Assembly: GCA_036307305.1 (NCBI GenBank)
Contig: JAXJXV010000010.1
Span: 1-64,000 of the forward strand
From: SIG607 sp036307305
GTDB taxonomy: Bacteria; Bacillota; Clostridia; Oscillospirales; Acutalibacteraceae
Direction of reading: 5' to 3'
DNA length: 64,000 nucleotides
The notes under the pieces are model-generated. The model worked only from the letters and a program-made list of their open reading frames with translations, was not told the DNA's origin and did no database searches. The translations under genes and the position numbers were made by a program. Below are positions 7,037-16,428 of the stretch, piece after piece (positions within the stretch are counted from its first letter, which is position 1; every line of letters starts with the position of its first letter).

Positions 7037-9238
7037 ATGTTTGAAAATTACAAAGTTTATGAAACCGAGCTTGCAGGCAGACCTTTAAAGCTTGAAACAG
7101 GCAAAATGGCACAGCTTGCAAACGCAGCCGTTATGGCTTCTTACGGTGATACCAGAGTTCTCTGTACCGTAACTGCATCGGCAAAACCAAGGGAGGGCGT
7201 TGATTTCTTCCCCCTTTCTGTTGACTATGAGGAGAAGATGTATTCTGTAGGCCGTTTCCCAGGCTCCTTCACAAGAAGAGAGGGTAAGGCTACCGATAAG
7301 GCAATACTTGCTTCCCGTTGCATTGACCGTCCTATCCGTCCTCTTTTCCCTAAGGATATGAGAAACGATTGCTCCGTTGTGGCAACCGTTATGTGCGTTG
7401 ACCCCGACTGCGACCCACAGATTGCCGCAGCTATCGGTGTTTCAGCCGCTATTGCTATTTCCGATATCCCTTGGGCAGGTCCTATTTCCTCTGTTAACGT
7501 TGGTATTGTTGACGGCGAAATCGTTATCAACCCAACTCTTGAGCAGAGAAAGACCACCACTCTTGACCTTACCGTTTCTTCTACTGCTGACCTCGTTGCT
7601 ATGATTGAAGCAGGCGCTAACGAAATTCCTGACGACGTAATGTTCGACGCTATTATGGCAGGTCACGAGGCAAACGTAAAGGTAGTTGAGTTTATTAACG
7701 GCATTGTAGCTGAAATAGGAAAAGAAAAATTCGAGTTTGAGTCTAACGATCCTGATCCTGCTATTATGGAAGAAATTGAGGCTTTCTGCATTGAGGATGT
7801 TAAGAAGGCTCTTGATACTGATGATAAACTTGTAAGAGATGCTGCTCTTCTTCCTATCTATAACGCTGTTCACGAAAAATTCGACGAGCGTTTTGAGGGA
7901 CAGGAGGAAAAACTTGACGAGATTATGTATCTTGTTCAGAAGCACGTTGTACGCGCTTGGCTTAAGGATGAAAAGAAGCGTGTTGACGGCAGAGGTATAG
8001 ACGAAATTCGTCCACTTGACGCTCAGATAGACCTTCTTCCAAGAGTTCACGGCACAGGTATGTTCACCCGCGGACAGACTCAGGTTCTTTCCTGCGCTAC
8101 CCTTGCTTCAGTCAGCGAGGCTCAGAAGCTTGACGGTCTTGATGAAGAAACCGAAAAGCGTTATATTCATCATTATAATTTCCCATCCTTCAGCGTTGGC
8201 GAAACAAAGCCAAGCAGAGGACCTGGAAGAAGAGAAATCGGTCACGGCGCACTTGCCGAGCGTTCTCTTATTCCTGTTCTTCCCAGTGTTGAAGAATTCC
8301 CTTATGCAATCAGAGTTGTAAGTGAGGTTCTTTCCTCTAACGGCTCTACGTCACAGGCTTCCGTTTGCGGTTCTACCCTTGCTCTTATGGCGGCAGGCGT
8401 TCCCATTAAGGCTCCCGTTGCAGGTATTTCTTGCGGTCTTATCACAGGTGACGAGGGCGTATACGGCGACTTTATGACTATGGTTGACATTCAGGGTCTT
8501 GAAGACTTCTACGGCGATATGGACTTTAAGGTTGCAGGTACTAAAGAAGGTATTACCTCCATTCAGATGGACTTAAAGGTTCACGGACTTACTCCTGCAA
8601 TTATTAAGGAAGCTCTTGAGAAAACCCATAAGGCAAGAAATTACATTCTTGACGAGGTTATCTGCAAGTGTATTGCCGAGCCCAGAAAAGAGCTTTCCAA
8701 GTACGCTCCCAAGATGCTCTCTACCGTTATCGACCCCGCTAAAATCGGTGACGTTATCGGTAAACAGGGCAAGGTTATCCAGTCTATTCAGGAGCAGTGC
8801 GAGGTTACTATCAATATTGAAGATGACGGACACGTTTACATTGCAGGTATTGATATTGATAAGTGTAATCAGGCGCTTTCAATCGTTGAAACTATTGCTA
8901 ACGACCCCGAAATCGGCGCTATCTATAAGGGTAAGGTAACCAGACTTATGAGCTTCGGCGCATTCGTTGAAATTGCACCCGGTAAGGAAGGTCTCGTTCA
9001 CGTAAGTAAGCTTGACGTAAAGAGAGTTGAAAAGGTTGAGGACGTTGTTTCCGTAGGCGATGAAGTAATCGTTAAGGTTACGGAAATCGACGACCAGGGC
9101 AGACTTAACCTTTCAAGAAGAGATGCACTCGTTGAAATCGAGGGCGCAGTTGTTGAGGAGGGTGCTGAGGAAGAACAGCCCAGAAAGCCCAGAAACAATA
9201 ATGGACAGCGCCGCGGATTCAGACGCCGTAACGATTAA
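7037..9238 (+). CDS. pnp: Polyribonucleotide nucleotidyltransferase (PNPase)
   Basis: Phosphorolytic 3'-5' exoribonuclease of RNA turnover. The 733 residues show the canonical order: first RNase PH core, alpha-helical domain, second catalytic RNase PH core with FSVGETKPSRGPGRREIGHG, KH domain with IGDVIGKQGKVIQSI near 575, S1 domain with GLVHVSKLD near 655, and a basic Arg/Asn-rich tail. ATG 7037 has a strong TAAGGAGGT site upstream. A terminator follows 20 nt after the stop. Confidence 0.98.
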   Translation: MFENYKVYETELAGRPLKLETGKMAQLANAAVMASYGDTRVLCTVTASAKPREGVDFFPLSVDYEEKMYSVGRFPGSFTRREGKATDKAILASRCIDRPIRPLFPKDMRNDCSVVATVMCVDPDCDPQIAAAIGVSAAIAISDIPWAGPISSVNVGIVDGEIVINPTLEQRKTTTLDLTVSSTADLVAMIEAGANEIPDDVMFDAIMAGHEANVKVVEFINGIVAEIGKEKFEFESNDPDPAIMEEIEAFCIEDVKKALDTDDKLVRDAALLPIYNAVHEKFDERFEGQEEKLDEIMYLVQKHVVRAWLKDEKKRVDGRGIDEIRPLDAQIDLLPRVHGTGMFTRGQTQVLSCATLASVSEAQKLDGLDEETEKRYIHHYNFPSFSVGETKPSRGPGRREIGHGALAERSLIPVLPSVEEFPYAIRVVSEVLSSNGSTSQASVCGSTLALMAAGVPIKAPVAGISCGLITGDEGVYGDFMTMVDIQGLEDFYGDMDFKVAGTKEGITSIQMDLKVHGLTPAIIKEALEKTHKARNYILDEVICKCIAEPRKELSKYAPKMLSTVIDPAKIGDVIGKQGKVIQSIQEQCEVTINIEDDGHVYIAGIDIDKCNQALSIVETIANDPEIGAIYKGKVTRLMSFGAFVEIAPGKEGLVHVSKLDVKRVEKVEDVVSVGDEVIVKVTEIDDQGRLNLSRRDALVEIEGAVVEEGAEEEQPRKPRNNNGQRRGFRRRND

Positions 9239-9259
9239 TCGTCTGTAATATAATCAGTA

Positions 9260-9292
9260 AAAGGGACGGTTAAATTCAAATACCGTCCCTTT
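9260..9292 (+). terminator. Terminator after pnp
   Basis: AAAGGGACGGT (9260-9270) pairs with ACCGTCCCTTT (9282-9292), followed by ATTTTC. Confidence 0.75.
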
Positions 9293-9311
9293 ATTTTCAG
9301 GAGAAAAAATT

Positions 9312-10904
9312 ATGGCAGATATTAAAAAAGAAATTAACCGCAGACGTACCTTTGCGATAATTTCTCACCCCGATGCAGGTAAAACCACACTGACAGAAAA
9401 ATTGCTTTTATACGGAGGCGCTATACAGCTTGCGGGAAGCGTTAAGGGTAAGGCGACTGCAAGACACGCCGTTTCCGACTGGATGGAGCTTGAAAAACAA
9501 AGAGGTATTTCGGTTACTTCCTCTGTTCTTCAGTTTGAGTATGACGGATACTGCATCAATATTCTTGATACACCGGGACATCAGGACTTTTCAGAGGATA
9601 CCTACCGTACGCTAATGGCGGCGGACAGCGTTGTTATGGTTATTGACGCCGCAAAGGGTATTGAGCCTCAGACAAGAAAGCTCTTTAAGGTTGTTGCCCG
9701 TAGAAATATCCCAATTTTCACCTTTATAAATAAAATGGACAGAGATTCCCGCGACCCATTTGAGCTAATTGACCAGCTTGAAAAAGAGTTTGGTATAGGT
9801 ACCTATCCTATGAACTGGCCTATTGGCTCAGGTGTGGATTTCAAGGGTGTTTTTGATAGAGAAAAACGTCAGATTCTTGCCTTTGAGCAGTTTAAAAAGG
9901 GTCAAAGCAAATTAGAAGCGGTAGAGTGCGACATCACCGATACCGAAAAATTAGACAGCATAGTAGGCCAATATCTACGCGCTGACCTTGTTGACCAGAT
10001 AGAGCTTCTTGACGGCGCAAGTTATGACTTTGATTTAGAGCAGGTAAGCTGTGGAAAATTAAGTCCAGTATTCTTCGGCTCTGCCCTTACTAATTTCGGT
10101 GTTGAGCCATTCCTTGAAAGCTTTTTGAAGCTTACTACACCGCCTTTGCCAAGAAATACGGTTGAGGGTACGGTAAATCCCGAGGATGAAAATTTCTCTG
10201 CTTTTGTATTTAAAATTCAGGCAAATATGAATAAAGCCCACCGCGACAGACTTACCTTTATGAGAATATGCTCAGGTAAGTTTGAGCGTAATAAGGAATA
10301 TTTCCATATTCAGTCGGGCAAGGCGATGAAGCTTCCTCAGCCTCAACAGCTTATGGCGCAGGAAAGAGAGATTGTTGACGAGGCTTATGCAGGTGATATC
10401 ATCGGTGTGTTTGACCCAGGCGTATTTTCTATTGGTGACACTGTATGTTCGTCAAAAAATAAAGTAACTTTTGAGGGAATTCCAACCTTTGCGCCTGAGC
10501 ATTTCGCTATTTACGAACAGGTTGATACCTTAAAGCGTAAGCAGTTCGTAAAGGGTATGACTCAGATTGCCCAAGAAGGCGCTATTCAGATTTTCCACGA
10601 GCCTGAAAGCGGTATGGAAAGGGTTATAGTTGGCGTCGTTGGCGTTTTGCAGTTTGAAGTGCTTGAATACAGACTCAAAAATGAGTATAATGTAGACGTA
10701 AGGAAAACACCTATGCCTTATGAACTGATAAGATGGATAGAGGGAGAAAATATTGACGTTAAAAAGCTTAATCTCACCTCTGATACCAAACTTGTACAGG
10801 ACTTTAAGGACAGATACCTTCTTATTTTTACAAGCGAGTGGAATATAAACTGGGCGCTTCAGAAAAACGAGGGTCTTATACTTTCTGAGTTTTCCAACAA
10901 CTAA
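9312..10904 (+). CDS. prfC: Peptide chain release factor 3
   Basis: Translational GTPase that removes RF1/RF2 from the ribosome after peptide release. The G1 motif SHPDAGKTTLTEKLL is near residue 18, G2/switch I includes RGISVTSS, G3 is DTPGHQDFSEDT and G4 is NKMDRDS. The NKMDRDSRDP motif and DIIGVFDPG segment in the later domains separate it from EF-G. Length is 530 aa, typical. AGGAG precedes the ATG. Confidence 0.96.
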   Translation: MADIKKEINRRRTFAIISHPDAGKTTLTEKLLLYGGAIQLAGSVKGKATARHAVSDWMELEKQRGISVTSSVLQFEYDGYCINILDTPGHQDFSEDTYRTLMAADSVVMVIDAAKGIEPQTRKLFKVVARRNIPIFTFINKMDRDSRDPFELIDQLEKEFGIGTYPMNWPIGSGVDFKGVFDREKRQILAFEQFKKGQSKLEAVECDITDTEKLDSIVGQYLRADLVDQIELLDGASYDFDLEQVSCGKLSPVFFGSALTNFGVEPFLESFLKLTTPPLPRNTVEGTVNPEDENFSAFVFKIQANMNKAHRDRLTFMRICSGKFERNKEYFHIQSGKAMKLPQPQQLMAQEREIVDEAYAGDIIGVFDPGVFSIGDTVCSSKNKVTFEGIPTFAPEHFAIYEQVDTLKRKQFVKGMTQIAQEGAIQIFHEPESGMERVIVGVVGVLQFEVLEYRLKNEYNVDVRKTPMPYELIRWIEGENIDVKKLNLTSDTKLVQDFKDRYLLIFTSEWNINWALQKNEGLILSEFSNN

Positions 10905-10922
10905 TTAAAAGAGGGAATAGCT

Positions 10923-12821
10923 ATGTTCGGTAAAAAATTTGCATTTGGTGTAAATTATTGGGCAAGTGAAAATGCTACTCGTATGTGGCGTGATTTTGAT
11001 GCAGTTGCTATTGAAAGAGACTTTGTTGCTCTTAAAAATGCAGGAGTAAAATGGCTTCGCATATTTCCTACTTGGGATGACTTTCAGCCTATAAGAGAGC
11101 TTACCACTTGGGGCGGTAAGCATTTTGAGGTTGTTTATAATGATGAAACTCCTCTCGATGATTCCCCCGAGGGTAAAGCAGGTGTTTCGGCTGTTATGTT
11201 CCAACGTTTGCAAAAAGTTATGGACCTATGCTTTAAATACGGCTTTAAGGTTGACCTTGCAATTTTTACAGGCTTTATGAGCAGTATGAACTATATTCCC
11301 CGTCTTTTAGAACACAGAAATATATTTACCGATCCCGTTGCTCTTATGTGGGAGCAAAAGTATATAAAATATATGGTTACCCGCTTTAAAGACCATTCTG
11401 CTCTTGGCGGCTGGGACCTTGGTAACGAATGTTCGGTAATGCGCGGTATAAACGGAGACGTTGCGGCACAGTACAGTTGGTCTATGATGGTGTCTAACGC
11501 TATTCGGGTTATTGATAAGGAGCATCCTGTAATATCGGGACAGGACGGTTTTGGTAACGATACTCTTACCCCTGAAAATGCAGAGGGTTGGCAGCTTCTT
11601 CCTCATGCTGAATGTGTTGATATACTTACTACCCATCCTTATCCCATTTTCCGCGAGGCAAGTGATAAGATTAACACTATGCGTCCTATTGTGCATACCA
11701 GCGCAGAAAACAGTATGTTTGAGGATATAGCGGGAAAAATGTGTTTTATTGAGGAAACGGGTTCTATAGGATATCAGACCTGTTCCCTTGAAAGCGAAGC
11801 CGATTTTATAAGAGGCGATTTGTTAAGCTCATATCTGCACGGCTGTCACGGTTATTTCTGGTGGTGCGCCTTTGACCAAGGCGTTATGGATTTTGCGCCT
11901 TACGACTGGAATAACATCGGCTCCGATTACGGTCTGCTTCACAGCGACAGGGCAGAAAAGCCTGTCAGCAAGGAAGCAAAGCGTGTTATGACTATTATTT
12001 CTCAGCTTGACCTGCCTAAGTATGAAAGACAGGCTGTTTGTGTAATTCCGCGTAATATCAGTAACGCTACGAGTCTTGCTACCGCCGTTATGTGTCTTAG
12101 TGAACAAAATGACGTAGGTGTTAAATATTGCGGCGCTAATCAGAATTTACCTGATTCAAAGCTTTATATAGTGCCCAGAATAGAGGGGAACGGGGCGCTG
12201 AGAAGAAGCTGTGTTGAAGGTCTTAAGGAAAAGGCAAGAAACGGCGCTACAGTTTATATTTCTATGGGCGGCGGATTTTTAAGAATGTTCCCTGAGCTTT
12301 TGGGTATTGAAATTATTTCCCGCGAGGCGCCCGGTAAATCCCTTACAGTAAATATTGACGGTGAGGAACTTCCTGTAAGTCCTAACTATATTTATCATAC
12401 TAAAAATATTGACGGAAAGGTTCTTGCAAACTTCAGTGACGGCACACCAGCTATCGTTTCTCATCCCTTTGGCAGAGGCAGAATTATTATAAGCCTTTTC
12501 TCTCCTGAGGCTCAGGCTACATGGCTAAAGGGCGCCTTTGACAGAGAAGGCGTTCCGCAGTACAGTCTTGTTTACTCTCTTATTTTCAAGGCGGCTGGGA
12601 TAAAGCCCGACTTCTTTACTGACAATATTTATGTTTGCGCTAAGGAACATAAAATTGATAGTAAACGCAGTATTATTTCTCTTATGAACTACAACGATAA
12701 CACAGAGGAATATACGGTCAGCTCAACTGTGGGTTATCAGGTTAAGAAGACCTATTACGGCAGTCTTGACGGAAAGCTTCAGAAAAATGATGCGGTAATT
12801 TTTGAGATTGAGAAGTACTGA
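10923..12821 (+). CDS. Clan GH-A glycoside hydrolase (GH5-like), cytoplasmic
   Basis: A TIM-barrel retaining glycosidase. The N-terminus FAFGVNYWAS starts the barrel. The acid/base Glu is likely E169 in WDLGNECS, and the nucleophile is likely one of the adjacent glutamates E277/E278 in CFIEETGS. After the barrel (about 1-365) comes a Rossmann/GATase-like segment (SKLYIVPRIEGNGALR... GATVYISMGGGF) and a small beta-rich C-terminal domain, the layout seen in several mannosidase or galactosidase-like GH-A families. There is no signal peptide, so it should act on imported oligosaccharides. The exact family and substrate are uncertain. Two bases separate its stop from the next start. Confidence 0.75.
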   Translation: MFGKKFAFGVNYWASENATRMWRDFDAVAIERDFVALKNAGVKWLRIFPTWDDFQPIRELTTWGGKHFEVVYNDETPLDDSPEGKAGVSAVMFQRLQKVMDLCFKYGFKVDLAIFTGFMSSMNYIPRLLEHRNIFTDPVALMWEQKYIKYMVTRFKDHSALGGWDLGNECSVMRGINGDVAAQYSWSMMVSNAIRVIDKEHPVISGQDGFGNDTLTPENAEGWQLLPHAECVDILTTHPYPIFREASDKINTMRPIVHTSAENSMFEDIAGKMCFIEETGSIGYQTCSLESEADFIRGDLLSSYLHGCHGYFWWCAFDQGVMDFAPYDWNNIGSDYGLLHSDRAEKPVSKEAKRVMTIISQLDLPKYERQAVCVIPRNISNATSLATAVMCLSEQNDVGVKYCGANQNLPDSKLYIVPRIEGNGALRRSCVEGLKEKARNGATVYISMGGGFLRMFPELLGIEIISREAPGKSLTVNIDGEELPVSPNYIYHTKNIDGKVLANFSDGTPAIVSHPFGRGRIIISLFSPEAQATWLKGAFDREGVPQYSLVYSLIFKAAGIKPDFFTDNIYVCAKEHKIDSKRSIISLMNYNDNTEEYTVSSTVGYQVKKTYYGSLDGKLQKNDAVIFEIEKY

Positions 12822-12822
12822 T

Positions 12823-13848
12823 ATGACTGATTTATGGACCTATCTTGAAAAAACGGAAAAGTCTATCGTTTTATACGGCACCGGTGACGGTGCCGATAAA
12901 ATTTATGCACAGCTTCAAAAAAGAAATATAAAAATAAGCGGTGTTTTTGCTTCCGCCGGTTTTAAAAAGGGCAAGGAATTTGCAAACCATACCGTTACCT
13001 CCTATGAAGAGCTTAAAGAAAAGCTTGGGGATATGATTATTCTCGTCTGCTTTGGCAGTCATTTAGACAGCGTTATTGATTATATAGAAAAGTTGTCACG
13101 GGAAAACGAGCTTTATTTACCTGACGTTCCTGTTTGCGAGGGCGAGATTTTTAACGTAGAATTTGCAATAAAGCATAAGAAACAGCTTGAAAAGGTATAT
13201 TCCTCGTTGGCAGACGAAATCTCTAAAAAGGTTTTTGAAAATACGGTTTATTTTAAACTCACAGGGGATTTTAAATATCTTAAAGAAATTGAAACACAGC
13301 GTAGTGAGGTATTTGATGTTTTAAGCTTAAAGGGGGAGCGTTTTCTTGACCTTGGAGCGTTTAACGGCGATACCGTAGAAGAATTTCTCTTATATGATAA
13401 ACAGTATAAAAGCATTACAGCTCTTGAGCCTGACAGCCGTAATTTCAGAAAGCTTAAGGATAATACAAAGGATATAAAAAACGTAACCCTTATAAACGCT
13501 GCCGTAGATAGTAGTGAGGGTACCGTTCTTATTTCTAAAAACAAGGGCAGAGGTAATAAGCAAAGCGGAAAAACTGTGGAAATACCCTGTGTTTCGGTTG
13601 ATGGAATTGCTGTAGCAGAGCCTTTTACGTTCATAAAAATGGATGTTGAGGGTAACGAAGCAAAGGCTATTGAGGGCGCAAAAAAAGCGATAGGACAAAA
13701 ACCCAAAATGCATATCGCCGCCTACCACAGAAGCGAGGATATTTTCAGTATTCCGATAAAGGTGCTTGAGATAAATCCCGACTATAAAATTTATATGCGA
13801 AAACACAGAGCAATACCTGCATGGGATATAAACTATATATTCGTATAA
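12823..13848 (+). CDS. FkbM-family methyltransferase
   Basis: SAM-dependent O-methyltransferase of the FkbM type, often acting on sugars of surface glycans. The N-terminal third (to about residue 120) is a separate Rossmann-like nucleotide-binding module with YGTGDGADKI. The FkbM fold follows: FLDLGAFNGDTVEEF is the SAM-binding loop, TALEPDSRNFRKL the acidic second strand, and FIKMDVEGNEAKAIEGA the family signature. ATG 12823 is used because upstream in-frame codons lie in the preceding gene. It is co-oriented with the glycosidase and converges on the glycopolymer operon across a shared terminator. Confidence 0.85.
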   Translation: MTDLWTYLEKTEKSIVLYGTGDGADKIYAQLQKRNIKISGVFASAGFKKGKEFANHTVTSYEELKEKLGDMIILVCFGSHLDSVIDYIEKLSRENELYLPDVPVCEGEIFNVEFAIKHKKQLEKVYSSLADEISKKVFENTVYFKLTGDFKYLKEIETQRSEVFDVLSLKGERFLDLGAFNGDTVEEFLLYDKQYKSITALEPDSRNFRKLKDNTKDIKNVTLINAAVDSSEGTVLISKNKGRGNKQSGKTVEIPCVSVDGIAVAEPFTFIKMDVEGNEAKAIEGAKKAIGQKPKMHIAAYHRSEDIFSIPIKVLEINPDYKIYMRKHRAIPAWDINYIFV

Positions 13849-13850
13849 TA

Positions 13851-13884
13851 AAAACCGAGTAAGATTTAAATCTTACTCGGTTTT
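13851..13884. terminator. Bidirectional terminator between convergent operons
   Basis: A perfect 34-bp inverted repeat (AAAACCGAGTAAGATTT and its complement) lies between the plus-strand FkbM gene and the minus-strand operon. Both flanks end in runs of A/T, so it can serve both. Confidence 0.85.
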
Positions 13885-13893
13885 ACTGTTTTA

Positions 13894-16026
13894 TTAAAGC
13901 TGGGTTATTTCATATTTCAGGTCGCCAAGGAATTCACAAATATCATCTTTAGCTGTGCCTTTTTGGATTTTAGACAGTATATCGTCATATACGAAGCATT
14001 CCACGTTATTGATGCTACAGTCAACTCCCTCAGCCTTACTCATAAGCTGAGCGTAATAATGGAACAAATCGTAAAGACCGCTGTGTGTGGTAATACAGGC
14101 GTGAAGCTTCAGCTTCATATCGTCTTTAATAAGCTTTTTTGTATCAAAGGGTTTAAGCTCACCATTTTTTGCAATTAGCTTATCAACCTCTTCCTGAGAT
14201 TTTTCTATTACTTTTATTTTTGATTTCTCAAAGGGCATAAAACCTTTCAGAAGATAATAAGCGTTCCATCTTGCGTGTTCCTGAGCGATTATAGCGTTTC
14301 TTGTACTGCGTTTTTTGTAATCCTCGTAACAGGTGTGCTGAATTTTAGAAATATACTTTTCATCAAGAAGTTTACGGGAAGCTTCAATATTCGGCTCATC
14401 TTCAGTTTTCTTTATATCAAGACCCAAAAGATTAAGCTTGAATTTAAGATTTATAGCAGCGTAGGTATTTGCGAATCTCTTGAAATGGTCAAGCTCTTCC
14501 CAGCTTTCCTTTATTTCCTTTTCAATATTTTTGTTTTTATCTACGTATTTTTTATTGATGATAAAGGCAAGGTAGGAAAGTCTGTTATTAACCACTACGT
14601 CGTGGTTGAATATTTCCTCAGGGTTGCCCCAATAGGTTATATGCTCATCGTTTTCGGGGAAAGAAAAAGCAGAGTAAATAAAGATATGGTAATTATCTCT
14701 GCCGTCCAGCATAGAGCGAAGCTTTGCGCCGATTTTTATGTTCTGATAGAAATCCTTTGTATCAATAATAATCCAGTTATAGCTGTTTTTATCGGTTGCC
14801 AGATTATCAACTACGTCCTTAAAGTGCTTGGTATCCTCGCTTTCCTCTGAAAAATGAGGAACAAATGATAAAAGCTTTGTTTTAAAAGGTACGGTGGGCA
14901 GAGGGAAGTAATCGTCCTGTTTAAGCTCCTTTAAGTCCTCGTTAAGTCCGTTTATATAACGGTGAGAACTGCTTATATCGGTATCGTAAATACTGTAATT
15001 TACAGGGTAAACGTCGTAGGTTTTTTCTTGCTCATTCCATTTTACAAACTGATTGTTGTTTACGCACTGACGGTACATTTCGCGGTTGGTAGAACCAAAA
15101 CCGATAAAATCAACCTTGATGGTTGCTTCACTTTTAAGGGAGGAATCCTCTTCAAAAAACGTTCGCGGAAGATATTTAGTAAGAGGGTTGCTCATTGTGA
15201 AGCGGCGGCAGATAAGCTCATCGGCAGAAAAGGTGACGATTTTTGATTTTAAATCACTGTTATTGATTATTTCTGCCTGTATAATTTCAGCTTTACTGCT
15301 GTCCATTTCTATATAAAGTTTAATATTCTTTTTTGCTTTGCAGGTTTTACTGCAGTTGAGATATGTGTTTATGTACTCAAGACAGCTATCCTTGTTATCG
15401 AAGCATATTATGTTATAGTGAGTTCTTTTGTTGAAAAGGAAGCCGTTTAAAAGCTGAGAGGTGAAATTCCTGTTAAGTACGGTGTAGCCTTTGTCTACAA
15501 GGTCTTTGACGGTATCGCGGTCAAGTACGGTATCGCTTAAAATTACACAAGGAGAATTCTCAGCGTATTTAAGGGCGTTTTCGCTTGTGCCTACAACGAT
15601 ATCACATTCTTTTTTATTAAGCTTAAAGGACAGTCTCATACGGTTTCTTAAAATCTGACTGAATACGGTTATAGCGGCGTTAAGCGAAGACAGCACTGAA
15701 AAAACGGTTCCGAAAAGGAAGGTTACGTTAAAAACAGGAACGTCGCTTGAAAGGGGACTTAAAAAGTCGGGATTGGTTTCACCGCCCAGCATTTTAAGGG
15801 AACCGCCGAATCTGTCCACAACCTCAAGTATCAGGTTTGACTCCTGTTTTAACTCAAAAAAACTGTAAAATAAGGGAATAAGATGCAGACCGAAGTTGAG
15901 AAAAAAGGCTATAAGTATAAATATTATTGGATTTTTATACTTGGTGAAAATGAATTTACTTAAAAAGAAAAATAACAGCAGAACAATTTCTGCTACAAGG
16001 ACGGCAAGGCTGATTTTTTCCCACAT
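13894..16026 (-). CDS. Membrane protein with TrkA-N/Rossmann-like segments and a C-terminal RyR-like domain
   Basis: Last gene of the glycopolymer operon, 710 aa. Two or three hydrophobic segments occupy roughly residues 1-135 (a pair near 5-60 and one near 100-125). Then comes a nucleotide-binding-like region starting CDIVVGTSENALKYA, and a second Rossmann-like start KVDFIGFGSTNREMYRQ near 310. The C-terminus carries QEHARWNAYYLLKGFMP and LKLHACITTHSG, resembling the His-x-Arg-Trp core of prokaryotic RyR-repeat domains. Membrane helices plus two NAD/ligand folds plus RyR suggest a sensor or regulated membrane complex rather than an enzyme of glycan synthesis. No close function can be named. 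Confidence 0.55.
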   Translation of the reverse strand: MWEKISLAVLVAEIVLLLFFFLSKFIFTKYKNPIIFILIAFFLNFGLHLIPLFYSFFELKQESNLILEVVDRFGGSLKMLGGETNPDFLSPLSSDVPVFNVTFLFGTVFSVLSSLNAAITVFSQILRNRMRLSFKLNKKECDIVVGTSENALKYAENSPCVILSDTVLDRDTVKDLVDKGYTVLNRNFTSQLLNGFLFNKRTHYNIICFDNKDSCLEYINTYLNCSKTCKAKKNIKLYIEMDSSKAEIIQAEIINNSDLKSKIVTFSADELICRRFTMSNPLTKYLPRTFFEEDSSLKSEATIKVDFIGFGSTNREMYRQCVNNNQFVKWNEQEKTYDVYPVNYSIYDTDISSSHRYINGLNEDLKELKQDDYFPLPTVPFKTKLLSFVPHFSEESEDTKHFKDVVDNLATDKNSYNWIIIDTKDFYQNIKIGAKLRSMLDGRDNYHIFIYSAFSFPENDEHITYWGNPEEIFNHDVVVNNRLSYLAFIINKKYVDKNKNIEKEIKESWEELDHFKRFANTYAAINLKFKLNLLGLDIKKTEDEPNIEASRKLLDEKYISKIQHTCYEDYKKRSTRNAIIAQEHARWNAYYLLKGFMPFEKSKIKVIEKSQEEVDKLIAKNGELKPFDTKKLIKDDMKLKLHACITTHSGLYDLFHYYAQLMSKAEGVDCSINNVECFVYDDILSKIQKGTAKDDICEFLGDLKYEITQL

Positions 16027-16037
16027 AACGAATCCTC

Positions 16038-16427
16038 CTATTGCTTTAAGTCGCCCTTAATCTGAGTGGTGGAAATCTCAGGTGTTCTTGGGAGATAAAC
16101 TACCTCGCAGTATTCTTTAAGAAAGTCGAATTTGCCTTCCCAGTCGTCACCCATAACGAAGGTATCAACCTTGAATTCCTTAACGTCAGAAATCTTTTGT
16201 TCCCAGTTTTCCTCAGGTATAACAAGGTCAACGTATCTGATAGCTTCTAAAAGAAGCTTTCTTTTTTCGTATGAAAAATAACATTTTTTCTGTTTTTCGT
16301 TCCAGTTGAATTCGTCGGTGGATAAAGCGACAATAAGGTAGTCGCCCTGTTCTTTGGCACGTTTCAAAAGATTTATGTGTCCGTAATGGAGTAGGTCAAA
16401 GGTTCCGTAGGTAATTACTTTTTTCAT
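16038..16427 (-). CDS. tagD: Glycerol-3-phosphate cytidylyltransferase
   Basis: Makes CDP-glycerol from CTP and glycerol 3-phosphate, the donor for poly(glycerol phosphate) or glycerol-phosphate decorations. The 129-residue protein has YGTFDLLHYGHINLL, with the HxGH nucleotidyltransferase motif, and RTPEISTTQIK, the second family motif (usually RTxGISTT, here Glu for Gly). It sits directly after the CDP-glycerol transferase that would use its product, with one base between them. Confidence 0.95.
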   Translation of the reverse strand: MKKVITYGTFDLLHYGHINLLKRAKEQGDYLIVALSTDEFNWNEKQKKCYFSYEKRKLLLEAIRYVDLVIPEENWEQKISDVKEFKVDTFVMGDDWEGKFDFLKEYCEVVYLPRTPEISTTQIKGDLKQ

Positions 16428-16428
16428 A

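Noticed and set aside
7442..8050. Open frame of about 200 codons antisense to pnp
   Set aside because: Lies wholly within a strongly supported gene, has a low-complexity Leu/Asn/Phe composition from codon bias, and has no ribosome-binding site.
14275..14850. Hydrophobic open frame antisense to the RyR-like membrane protein
   Set aside because: Hydrophobicity arises from the complement of Lys/Asn-rich coding sequence; no start signals, and the minus-strand gene is in an operon.
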